The notes under the pieces are model-generated. The model saw only the letters and a program-made list of their open reading frames with translations. It was not told the DNA's origin and did not search any database. Source: CAZCFB01 sp964511535 (GTDB lineage: Bacteria > Myxococcota_A > Polyangia > GCA-2747355 > CAZCFB01). Taken from it: DNA of 37,671 nt. Shown here in pieces: positions 14,738 through 22,233 of this stretch (the stretch's first letter is position 1; every line of letters starts with the position of its first letter). The DNA lies in contig CAZEFW010000084.1 of assembly GCA_964511535.1 (NCBI GenBank), positions 1-37,671 on the forward strand. Direction: 5' to 3'. Made by a program: the position numbers and the translations under genes.

Positions 14738-17305
14738 TCACAGTTCCGCGTCCGGCACCTGTTTCTCCACCACGAGCTTGCCCTCCTCGCCGAGATCCAC
14801 CCGCAGGTGGTCCCCCTCGGTCACGACGCGGCGCAGGATCTGTTCAGCCACCGCCGCCTCAACCAGGCGCTGGATGGTGGTGCGCATGGGCCGCGCTCCG
14901 AGGGCCGGGTCGTAGCCGCCGTTTTCGATGAGGTACTGCAGGGCGGCCTCGGTCGCCTCGAAGGAGATGCGCTTTTCGCTGGCCAGCCGGTCTGACGAGT
15001 CGCGCACCAGCAGGCGCGCCACGTCCAGCACCTGCGCCCGGGACAGCGGCCTGAACACGAGCCGCTCCTCGATGCGGTTCCACAGCTCGATGGGGAACGC
15101 CTTGCGCGCGGTGGTCAGCACCTCGCCGGCGATACGCGGCCAGTCCGGATCGTCCCCCTCATCGGCGGCAGCGGCCCGCCCGGCGAAGCCGATGGGGCCC
15201 TTGCCCCGATCATAGTGGTGGCTGCCCAGGTTGGAGGTCATCACCACCACGGTGTTGGAGAAGTCCACGGTGCGGCCCCTGCCGTCGGTGAGGCGTCCGT
15301 CGTCCAGCAGCTGCAGCAACACCTGGAGCACGTCCCGGTGCGCCTTCTCCACCTCGTCCAGCAGCACGATCTGGTACGGCTTGCCCCGCACCGACTCGGT
15401 GAGCTGCCCGCCCTGGTCATGGCCCACGTAGCCCGGCGGCGACCCGATGAGGCGGGCCACCGAGTGCTGCTCCTGGAACTCGCTCATGTCGAACCGGCAC
15501 AGGGCCTCGCGGCTCTGGAACAGGAAGTCGGCCAGCACCTTGACGGTCTCGGTCTTGCCCACGCCGGTGGGGCCGAGGAACAGGAAAGAGCCGATGGGCC
15601 GGTTGCTGGCGAAGCCGGCGTAGTTGCGGCGCACCACCTGGCAGACCTTGTGGATCATCTCCCGGTGCCCCACGACACGCTCGTGGATGAACGACTCCAT
15701 GTTCAGGAAGCGCTCGGTGTCGGCCATGAGCAGCCGGTCCGCGGGGATGCCGGTCCCCTCGGCCACCAGGCGGGCCACGTCGGCCCGGCCCACCTGCTCG
15801 CGCCCCTTGCGCCGGGCGCGGCTGCCGGCCATGTCGAGCAGGCTGATGGCCTTGTCGGGCAGGAAGCGGTCCGCGATGTAGCGGCTCGACAGCCGCACCG
15901 CCGCCTCCAGCGCCTCGGGCAGGAAGGTGGTCTGGTGGTGCTCGGCGTAGGCCGGCATGACGCCCTTGAGGATCTCCATGGAGTCCTCGGGCGAAGGCTC
16001 GGGCACCAGCACCGGCTGGAGGCGTCGCGACAGGGCCGGCGCCTCCTCGATGTGCTTCTTGTAGTTATCGGTGTTGGTGGCGCCCACGCAGGGGAACGCC
16101 CCGCGGGCCATGGCCGCGCTCAGCTCGCCCACGGCGTCCAGGGCGCCGTCGCCCACGGCCCCCGCGCCCACCAGGGTGTGGATCTCGTCGAGGAACACCA
16201 CCACCTGGCCCGCCGCGTGCTCCACCTCGTCCCGCAGCGCGCGCATGCGCTCCGAGAACGAGCCGCGCAGGGCGGTGCCCGAGAGCATGGCCCCCATGTT
16301 CAGCTCCACCAGCACCTTGCCCTCGAGCAGCGGCACGGCGTCGGCGTGGTGCACCTGCAGCCAGGCCAGCCCCTCCATGATGGCGGTCTTTCCCACGCCG
16401 GGCTCCCCCACCAGGCACGGGTTGTTGGCCCGCCGCTTGCCCAGGATATCCAGGATCCGCTCGATGATCTCGCGCCGCCCCACCAGTGTCTCCACCTGCC
16501 CCAGCGCGGCCGCCTCGGACAGGTTCCGACCGAGGCTGCACAGGGTGGGGTACGCCTCATCGTCCAGGTGGAACGGCGCGGCCGCCGCGGCCTCCTCCGA
16601 CTCTGCCGCGGCGTCGGCCCTGTCCCGCCCCTGGGTCACCCGGGGATCATGGGTTATCAGCCGGCTGCGTGACTCGCGGCTGCGCGTCAGCGACCGCAGC
16701 AGCTGCCCGGTGGAGGGCGCCTCCTCGGGCTCGGGCAGCTCATCCTCTCGCGGCGCTTCGGGCTCCGTCGGTGGGGGTTGCTCCGACGCGTCCGCCCGCG
16801 CGTCCGCGTCCGTGTCCGCTTCCTCGGGCTCCTCCAGGTCTGCCTCGGCGCGGACCGGCCGCATGGGGGTGGTGGTCGGCTGCTGCCGCCGGCCGCCGAG
16901 GCTCAGGGCCAGGGCCACCTGGCGCAGGTTCGCCAGGTCCACCCCGAGGGCTGCCATGGCGCGGTGAGCCGTGCTCTCCTGCTGGGTGCAGAGCACCATC
17001 AGCAGGTGCAGCGTGCCCACCTGCTTGGCGCCGCAGCTCTGGGCCATGCGGCGGCTGCGGTCCCTGATGCGGGTGAGCATGTCGCCCGGCTCCGGGGAGT
17101 CGCTGTCCAGGGGGCCCATGGCTCCGGCCAGAGACGCGGCCGAGAGCCCGCCCCGGTCGGCCAGCAGCGGGCGCGCCCGGTTCTCCAGCGCCAGCAGCGC
17201 CATGAGCAGGTGGCCGCTGGTGTACGGGACGCCGGCGCGCGCCGCGATGTCGGACGCCTCGTCCAGTACTTGCTGAAGCCTGTCCTCGTTGGGTGGGAGT
17301 GTCAT
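14738..17305 (-). CDS. ClpA/ClpC-like double AAA+ unfoldase
   Basis: Clp ATPases unfold proteins and pass them to a peptidase. This 855-aa protein has a Clp N-domain (about 1-140), a long acidic/Pro-rich linker (about 145-245), and two AAA+ modules. Walker A sites are GEPGVGKT (300-307) and GPTGVGKT (578-585); Walker B sites are VVVFLDE (368-374) and IVLLDE (about 646-651). The spacing between the modules lacks a ClpB-type M-domain. IGF occurs at 705-707, where ClpA and ClpC have their ClpP-docking loop, so pairing with a ClpP-like peptidase is inferred. It starts 16 bp after the E1-like gene and closes the ubiquitin-like gene run. No ClpP gene or ClpS-like adaptor is visible in the window. 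Confidence 0.93.
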   Translation of the reverse strand: MTLPPNEDRLQQVLDEASDIAARAGVPYTSGHLLMALLALENRARPLLADRGGLSAASLAGAMGPLDSDSPEPGDMLTRIRDRSRRMAQSCGAKQVGTLHLLMVLCTQQESTAHRAMAALGVDLANLRQVALALSLGGRRQQPTTTPMRPVRAEADLEEPEEADTDADARADASEQPPPTEPEAPREDELPEPEEAPSTGQLLRSLTRSRESRSRLITHDPRVTQGRDRADAAAESEEAAAAAPFHLDDEAYPTLCSLGRNLSEAAALGQVETLVGRREIIERILDILGKRRANNPCLVGEPGVGKTAIMEGLAWLQVHHADAVPLLEGKVLVELNMGAMLSGTALRGSFSERMRALRDEVEHAAGQVVVFLDEIHTLVGAGAVGDGALDAVGELSAAMARGAFPCVGATNTDNYKKHIEEAPALSRRLQPVLVPEPSPEDSMEILKGVMPAYAEHHQTTFLPEALEAAVRLSSRYIADRFLPDKAISLLDMAGSRARRKGREQVGRADVARLVAEGTGIPADRLLMADTERFLNMESFIHERVVGHREMIHKVCQVVRRNYAGFASNRPIGSFLFLGPTGVGKTETVKVLADFLFQSREALCRFDMSEFQEQHSVARLIGSPPGYVGHDQGGQLTESVRGKPYQIVLLDEVEKAHRDVLQVLLQLLDDGRLTDGRGRTVDFSNTVVVMTSNLGSHHYDRGKGPIGFAGRAAAADEGDDPDWPRIAGEVLTTARKAFPIELWNRIEERLVFRPLSRAQVLDVARLLVRDSSDRLASEKRISFEATEAALQYLIENGGYDPALGARPMRTTIQRLVEAAVAEQILRRVVTEGDHLRVDLGEEGKLVVEKQVPDAEL

Positions 17306-17321
17306 CGGTTATCTACTCGTA

Positions 17322-19007
17322 TCAGCAATGGGGCGGCCTGTTCAACCTCCCACATGCACAACGGCGGGCAGTATCTCCACCGAGCAGGTCCTCCACGCCG
17401 TAGGTCACCATGGTGAACGGGCGATCCACGCCGTAGAGCCAGCCCGCGTCATTGCGCTGGGTCCTGTTGGCGCCAACGAAGCAGACCCGCTCGGCGGCCA
17501 GCTCGCCGCGCAGGTAGGGCGGTCGAGCCGCGTCGGGAAGGGCCAGCCCCGCGGCCAGGCGCAGCAGGCTGTGGGCAGAGGGCAGGGTCTCGGCGAGGGT
17601 GGCGGGCTGGGTGCCGCCGTAGAAGATCTCCCGCTCCGCACGATCCAGCTCCGGCCCGGCGCCGCCGTCCAGCGGCAGGTGCCCCTGGATGCAGTCGTAG
17701 CAGGGGCCGCGATCTCCGTCGGTGAGCACATGCTTGAAGTGGGTCACCGCCGGGAAGGCGGTGGGGGTCACGTGGCGGATGCCGCGACGCCTCAGGGCGG
17801 CGGTGGCGGTGAAGTTGTCGTCCTTGCTCCTGCCCATGCCCACCACGGCCAGGGTGGGCTTGAACCGGTCCAGGATCTCCTCGAAGCGCTGCACCGAGGC
17901 CCGCCGCCGCGCGCTCAGGTGCAGCTCGGCGTGGCTCAGGGCCAGGCCGTCGCCGCGGTAGCGTGTCAGAGGCCCGTCCTCCAGCCGGCTCCACGACGCG
18001 CCGGGCTCGATGCGCTCCCGCAGGATGTCGCACAGCGCCTCGGCCTTGGGCCGGCCCACCTCGTCCGCGCCGTACACCTGCCGCACCGGGTTGAACGGCG
18101 ACACCTGCTTGGCATCCACCAGACAGATGTCCCGGCTGATGAGCCCGGCCTCGGCGCAGAACAGGCTGGCGGTGCCGAGACCCAGTACCAGCAGCCGCTG
18201 CTTGCGCAGCAGCTTCAGCGGCGGCCTGTACCAGGCAGCGGGCCGCCCGATCTCGTCGAGGGCCCGGGCTGTGGGCCGCAGGAACAGCGTGGACCAGGGC
18301 CACTCCGGCCTCGCCCGGACCGCCAGGGCGCGGCCCTGCTCCAGCAGCGGCCGCTCCAGATCCGGCCGCGTCGGGGATTCAGGGGCCAGTAGCCACCGGG
18401 CCAGAGAGAGGGCCATGGACCGGGCCTCCAGGCCGTCCAGGTGGTTTTCGGACCGGTCCAGGTCCTGCCCAGGCAGCTCCCCCAGGGCACGCGCGGCCTG
18501 AACCACCCGCCCGGGATCGGCGGCGCTGCCGGGCCGCCAAACCAGCTGGGCGCATACAGCGGCCACGCCCCGCGGCGTGAAGGTGAAGACCAGCGGCGTG
18601 CCGGAGTCAACGGCAGCCCGGGCCACGGCCGCGGCGCCATCGCCGTCCGAGCCGGGGGAGCTGGCCAGCAGCAGCGCCGAGTTGCCCGCGTTCAGGTGGC
18701 GCCGCAAACCGTCCGCCCGCGGCGGACGCGACACCAGGGCCCAGCCCTCCTCTGCCGGGTTGTGCTGGCGGCAGCGCCGGGCAAGGGCGGTGCCCCGGCG
18801 CACACCGGCCAGGTCAAACCCGAGGCTCCGGCACAGGGCGCCGCCCGCCTGTTCGTCGTCGAACCAGGTCTGCCGCGTCAGCCCGGTGCGGGCCAGGGCC
18901 TCGGCCGCCAGGTAGTGCACCCCGAGCCCCCAGACCGTCACCCGGGCGTCGAAGAAGCGCTCGCCCAGCAGCGGGCGGACCCGGTCGAGGTAGGTCTCCC
19001 TATCCAC
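17322..19007 (-). CDS. E1/ThiF-like adenylating protein with two Rossmann-like regions
   Basis: E1/ThiF-fold enzymes adenylate the C-terminus of a ubiquitin-like protein. This protein has 561 aa from GTG 19007. Residues 270-330 hold a classical signature: nucleotide loop GLGTAS (276-281), strand end LVDAKQV (D298), the N306-x2-RQ motif (R309, Q310) and VGRPKAEAL (K321). An N-terminal segment (VTVWGLGVHYLAAEALARTG, about 23-42) looks like a second, degenerate Rossmann half. PCYDC (435-439) and C550/C552 near the end could bind zinc, as in ThiF/MoeB proteins. I could not identify a catalytic thioester Cys with certainty. It overlaps the JAMM gene by 8 bp (GTGGATAG). It is longer than simple ThiF/MoeB proteins. 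Confidence 0.88.
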   Translation of the reverse strand: MDRETYLDRVRPLLGERFFDARVTVWGLGVHYLAAEALARTGLTRQTWFDDEQAGGALCRSLGFDLAGVRRGTALARRCRQHNPAEEGWALVSRPPRADGLRRHLNAGNSALLLASSPGSDGDGAAAVARAAVDSGTPLVFTFTPRGVAAVCAQLVWRPGSAADPGRVVQAARALGELPGQDLDRSENHLDGLEARSMALSLARWLLAPESPTRPDLERPLLEQGRALAVRARPEWPWSTLFLRPTARALDEIGRPAAWYRPPLKLLRKQRLLVLGLGTASLFCAEAGLISRDICLVDAKQVSPFNPVRQVYGADEVGRPKAEALCDILRERIEPGASWSRLEDGPLTRYRGDGLALSHAELHLSARRRASVQRFEEILDRFKPTLAVVGMGRSKDDNFTATAALRRRGIRHVTPTAFPAVTHFKHVLTDGDRGPCYDCIQGHLPLDGGAGPELDRAEREIFYGGTQPATLAETLPSAHSLLRLAAGLALPDAARPPYLRGELAAERVCFVGANRTQRNDAGWLYGVDRPFTMVTYGVEDLLGGDTARRCACGRLNRPPHC

Positions 19008-19995
19008 GCGACGCCCCGAGGTAGTGGGCCGCCAGGTCCGGCAGGGACAGGGCGCCGAGGCTGACCGGGCGCGCGTAACGCCGGGGCAAGGGCAGGGGAG
19101 CGAACCGATCCGTGGCGGCGTCCAGCACCTCCAGCACCCGCGGGGCGACTCGCGGCAGGTCCGGCGCCAGGGCGATGAGGATCACCCGGCGGCCGTTGCC
19201 CACGAGGTAGCGTCGCCAGCCTCTGCCCAGCAGGTTGCGGCTCACCAGGGCGTGGCCCGCCCCGCGCAGGGCGGCCTTCTGGGCGTCGCACCAGCGCGCC
19301 CCGCGCGCCGTGGTCCAGTAGGTCGGGCGCCGCGCTGCCCGCACCAGCGAATGACGCAGCGGGGCCAGCTTGGCATCGCCGAGGTCCACCATCTCGTCCC
19401 CGGCGGAGGAGCCCCAGCTGCGCACGCGCCAGCGGATCTTCCGGCGCCCCGCGCCGCTCACGGCCCCCGACGGCTCCAGGCGCCATGGCCGCGCGTCGAG
19501 CACCGGGTCACCGTCGGGATAGACGACGTGCAGGATGGCCGTGGACAGGCCGCGCCGCTGGCGCCAGCGCACAGCCTTGGGCGAAGTTACGCCGTGGTGC
19601 AGATCGCCGCCCGAGAGGAACGGCGACGCCGAGAAGGGGTGGCTGTGCAGCTTGGAGTTGACCGCCAGCCGCGGACCACGGGCCACCAGGGCGTCGATGG
19701 CCGCGTTGAACCGGGCGTTGGCCGCGGCCATGTCCTCGGCGCTGAAGTGGCAGTTGGCCGGGGAGAAGTCCTTTACCTCGTCCGGGGGCACCGCCGCGTC
19801 GGCGACCACCACCTGGCGCAGGTCGGCCAGGGACATCGGCTCCAGCGGGCAGCGCGGATCCCCGGCGGGCACCAGCGCCGACAGCGGGTAGACGATGCTC
19901 TCCAGGGCAGAGCCGCCCTGGCGCAGGCCCTGCTCCACCCAGCGCTGGACCTCGTCGAAGATGATCCGGGCGGTATCCCTGGCGACGGTGATCAC
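19000..19995 (-). CDS. JAMM/MPN+ isopeptidase-like protein
   Basis: JAMM proteases are zinc enzymes that remove ubiquitin-like proteins or trim their precursors. The full metal motif is present: HSHP-x7-S-x2-D, with H117, H119, S128 and D131 counted from GTG 19995, plus a candidate Glu at 32 (SALESIVYPLS). The start is taken at that GTG because it overlaps the upstream stop as GTGA; an alternative start far upstream would lie inside the previous gene. The protein is 331 aa, with about 200 residues beyond the JAMM core. This C-terminal region (for example RRKIRWRVRSW, GRRVILIALAPDLPRV) was not recognised and may bind substrate or the E1-like partner. Overlaps on both sides imply co-translation. 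Confidence 0.88.
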   Translation of the reverse strand: MITVARDTARIIFDEVQRWVEQGLRQGGSALESIVYPLSALVPAGDPRCPLEPMSLADLRQVVVADAAVPPDEVKDFSPANCHFSAEDMAAANARFNAAIDALVARGPRLAVNSKLHSHPFSASPFLSGGDLHHGVTSPKAVRWRQRRGLSTAILHVVYPDGDPVLDARPWRLEPSGAVSGAGRRKIRWRVRSWGSSAGDEMVDLGDAKLAPLRHSLVRAARRPTYWTTARGARWCDAQKAALRGAGHALVSRNLLGRGWRRYLVGNGRRVILIALAPDLPRVAPRVLEVLDAATDRFAPLPLPRRYARPVSLGALSLPDLAAHYLGASRG

Positions 19996-20816
19996 CCGTT
20001 GACGAGCTCCTCGTACACCCGCCGCAGGGGGGCCGCCTTGGCCGGCCGGCCCACCATGTTGTACAGCTCGTACAGATTGCAATCGAGCCGGTCCAGGGCC
20101 TCGTCCAGGGCGCCCACCGCCTGCAGATCAGCCACCATCAGGTCGATGTGAAGCCGCGGCGCGACGCGGTGCTGGAGCACGTTGCCGCAGGGCTGCTCCC
20201 GCCAGTCGGCGTAAAGGCAGAGCCGGTAGTAGCGCCCGGCGGTGTACACATGGTCCGGCGGGATCCCGAGCACAGGGAAATACTCGGGCCACACCATCAC
20301 CGGGGGATCCGAGTGGGGCCAGTGCGACGAGAACCACAGCCCGTAGCGCGGGGCCAGGTAGATCCGCTCGCCGGCGCGCAGAACGGACTCCTCGAAGCCA
20401 TCCGGCGCTGCGGAGCCGGCGCCGCCAGCCAGCCGGCGCTGCAAGTCATGCCAGAACGGCCTGGAGGAGATGAGCGCCGGGATCCGCCCCACGACCCCCA
20501 CCATGGGATCCTCGGGCGGCTCCACGGGCTGGCGGCAGGCCACGCAGCGCACGCCGTCGTCGAAGATCACCAGCTCCGCGCACTGTGGACAGAGGTGCGG
20601 CTCGCCGGCCTCCACCCAGGATTCGTCCTCGGTCAGGCGCCGTCCCAGGGTGGCGATGAAGGTGGGGAAGCCCTCGAGGATGCCCGCAAGCTCCTCACCA
20701 CACCGCTCCGGCTCACCGGCGGACCAGGGGGCGCAAGCGGCCATGGCCTCCAGGTCCACCTGCCAGGTGCGGATGTCATCCGGCGCCACCGCTTTGTGCT
20801 GGGTCAGCGCCCTCAC
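19992..20816 (-). CDS. E2-like (UBC-fold) protein with N-terminal zinc ribbon
   Basis: E2 proteins carry a ubiquitin-like protein on a Cys thioester. This protein has 274 aa from GTG 20816. C76, C79, C91 and C94 (CPQC then CVAC, 11 residues apart) form a likely zinc ribbon. Residues about 150-235 are strand-rich and contain SDPPVMVWPEYF, then H189, then YYRLCLYADW (196-205). The LCLY-x2-W phrase after a PP-containing strand resembles the active-site region of prokaryotic E2 families, making Cys200 the candidate catalytic residue. The match is by eye and remote. It overlaps the upstream gene by 4 bp (GTGA) and the JAMM gene by the same device. The alternative is a zinc-ribbon protein unrelated to E2. 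Confidence 0.72.
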   Translation of the reverse strand: MRALTQHKAVAPDDIRTWQVDLEAMAACAPWSAGEPERCGEELAGILEGFPTFIATLGRRLTEDESWVEAGEPHLCPQCAELVIFDDGVRCVACRQPVEPPEDPMVGVVGRIPALISSRPFWHDLQRRLAGGAGSAAPDGFEESVLRAGERIYLAPRYGLWFSSHWPHSDPPVMVWPEYFPVLGIPPDHVYTAGRYYRLCLYADWREQPCGNVLQHRVAPRLHIDLMVADLQAVGALDEALDRLDCNLYELYNMVGRPAKAAPLRRVYEELVNG

Positions 20817-21289
20817 GAGTAGAAGTCGTCCTCGGTGAGGTCCACGTGCATGGTGCGGGGGCGGGAGTGTCGGTCCGGGTCATCGTCGCCATCGGGCCCG
20901 TCCGCGACGCCTCCGCCGCCGCCAGGATCCTGCCCGGGCGGCTCGTCATCATCGTCGATGGTGGACAGGCGCTGGAACCCGTCGCCGCGCACCCGGGCCA
21001 CCACCTGGCCCGCCTCGTCCACCAGGTCGCCCGTGGGGCCCAGGCTCAGCTGGGGGATGGCCACATACAGGCCGTCGCCGCGGTTACGGTAGACCACCGG
21101 CTCCGGCTCGTGCAGCACGCACAGAGCGTACTCGGCGCTGCCGTCGGGCAGCAGCCCCAGGTCGGGACGCAGCACCAGCGGGTTGCGGGGTTCGCAGCAG
21201 GTACACAGCTGGTCGTCGGCGCGCTCCTCCGGCTCGAGCACCGCCGCCGCGGCGCCAGGCCGGGCTGGCTCTCTTGATCGTTCAGGCAT
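20813..21289 (-). CDS. Unknown 158-aa protein with acidic Gly-rich tail, first gene of the ubiquitin-like cluster
   Basis: I do not recognise this family. The protein begins with an Ala/Pro/Glu-rich stretch, then CTCC (C29, C31, C32). Residues about 37-110 look all-beta (NPLVLRPDLGLL, EYALCVLHEPEPVVY, GLYVAIPQLSL, GQVVARV). Residues 112-140 form an acidic Asp/Gly-rich linker, and the C-terminus is RTMHVDLTEDDFYS. It does not end in diglycine and shows no helix where a beta-grasp fold would need one, so I do not call it a ubiquitin-like modifier. Its first position and GTGA coupling to the E2-like gene suggest a substrate, adaptor or pro-protein. The start is ATG 21289, with GGGAGG 12 bp upstream. 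A TTG at 21367 would add 26 residues but has no site. Confidence 0.75.
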   Translation of the reverse strand: MPERSREPARPGAAAAVLEPEERADDQLCTCCEPRNPLVLRPDLGLLPDGSAEYALCVLHEPEPVVYRNRGDGLYVAIPQLSLGPTGDLVDEAGQVVARVRGDGFQRLSTIDDDDEPPGQDPGGGGGVADGPDGDDDPDRHSRPRTMHVDLTEDDFYS

Positions 21290-21315
21290 TGGGCTTGTCG
21301 GCCTCCCTGCCTCAG

Positions 21316-21321
21316 ATTCTA
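21316..21321 (-). promoter_or_regulatory. Possible -10 element for the ubiquitin-like gene cluster
   Basis: On the minus strand TAGAAT (5 of 6 consensus bases) lies about 27 bp before the ATG at 21289, with a weak -35 candidate (TGGAGG) 17 bp further up. The leader would be very short. Confidence 0.3.
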
Positions 21322-21394
21322 GCCGGTGTTCGAGGCAGCCTCCAGGCTTCAGGCCGCGCCGCAGCAATTAACCGCTGGAGAAATGACTACCGGG

Positions 21395-21423
21395 TTGAAA
21401 ACGGCCGTCCAAGACCGTAAGAT
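21395..21423 (+). promoter_or_regulatory. Sigma-70-type promoter for the 21513 gene
   Basis: TTGAAA (21395-21400, 5 of 6 consensus bases) and TAAGAT (21418-21423, 4 of 6) are separated by an ideal 17 bp. They point at the exported-protein gene and lie in the divergent gap opposite the ubiquitin-like cluster. Confidence 0.5.
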
Positions 21424-21512
21424 TCTAAGTCCAAGGTGCGGGATAAATTCAGGTTTGTTGTAAAGCAATCACCTGTAACTCCCCTAAACCTCTTGCCAGG
21501 AGCCGCCTTCCT

Positions 21513-22079
21513 ATGACCGGTCGCCTCACCCTCTTGGGCCTCGCCGCCCTTATCGCCACCTCCACCCTGATGATCTCTGAGCCCGCCGAGGCCAAGGACC
21601 GGCGGCCCCATCGGGTGGACCGCACATACGGTGGCAAGATCATCATCGTCAAAAAACGGTTGCCCATGATGATCAAGAGCCGCAGGCACCTGGTGAGCCA
21701 CCTGCGCAAGTACAAGACCGCCCATGTCTGGCCCAACAAGAAGGTGAAGGGCGAGAAGCAGTGGAAGTTCCACTTCATGGCCTTCTTCAACCGCAAGCTG
21801 AACGACGTCGAGGTGAAGGTGAAGTTCTACGACGTCACCCGCGGGTCCAAGAAGTTCATCGAGGGCGACGCCATGTACCTCGACCGAGGTCAGACAAACT
21901 TCGCGTCATACATGATCCTCGAGAAGCCTCAGTTCCAGCCCAACCGGCAGTACAAGATGTACATCGCCTCGGCCAAGAGCGGCCGCACCCTGGCCCAGGT
22001 CAAGTTCTGGCTCCGCGGCCAGCGCGAGACCTACTCCGGCAAGGTGGAGTTCTCCGATGAGGAAGCCAAACTGAAGTAG
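21513..22079 (+). CDS. Exported conserved-type hypothetical protein
   Basis: This 188-aa protein was not recognised. It has a signal peptide (about residues 1-27, ending ISEPAEA), a Lys/Arg-rich N-terminal part (GGKIIIVKKRLPMMIKSRRH), and a beta-rich remainder with WKFHFMAFFNRKLNDVEVKVKFYDVTRG, FASYMILEKPQFQPNRQYKMYIA and LAQVKFWLRG. The C-terminal two thirds resemble a small beta-sandwich. The charge pattern is strongly basic. AGGAG lies 10 bp before the ATG. It has its own likely promoter and a 154-bp gap to the next gene, so it is probably monocistronic. Confidence 0.85.
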   Translation: MTGRLTLLGLAALIATSTLMISEPAEAKDRRPHRVDRTYGGKIIIVKKRLPMMIKSRRHLVSHLRKYKTAHVWPNKKVKGEKQWKFHFMAFFNRKLNDVEVKVKFYDVTRGSKKFIEGDAMYLDRGQTNFASYMILEKPQFQPNRQYKMYIASAKSGRTLAQVKFWLRGQRETYSGKVEFSDEEAKLK

Positions 22080-22182
22080 GGGTCCTGCCCCCGTACGCAC
22101 CCCCCACGCCCGCCCCGGTACGTAGTACAGGATTCTCGCAGCCCCGACTCACCATTTTGGCCTTAAGACTCTTTAACTTACC

Positions 22183-22210
22183 TTGACTTTTTACCCTCGA
22201 TTGGGCTAAG
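22183..22210 (+). promoter_or_regulatory. Possible promoter for the HEAT-repeat gene
   Basis: TTGACT (5 of 6 consensus bases) at 22183-22188 is followed 16 bp later by GCTAAG (about 3 of 6), about 24 bp before the ATG at 22234. A strong GGAGGAG ribosome-binding site lies in between. The -10 is weak. Confidence 0.3.
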
Positions 22211-22233
22211 AGGAGCCCCGGAGGAGACAATCC

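Noticed and set aside
14738..17305. ClpV of a type VI secretion system
   Set aside because: No Tss genes are nearby, the IGF loop points to a peptidase partner, and the protein lacks a ClpB/ClpV-type middle domain.
20813..21289. Ubiquitin-like modifier with diglycine end
   Set aside because: The chain ends in DDFYS and the visible pattern is all-beta without the expected helix, so I list it as unknown.
14738..21289. CBASS (Cap2/Cap3) or PRTRC system
   Set aside because: No CD-NTase, effector, ParB-like or other PRTRC marker gene is present, and the E1-like and E2-like parts are on separate proteins rather than fused as in Cap2.
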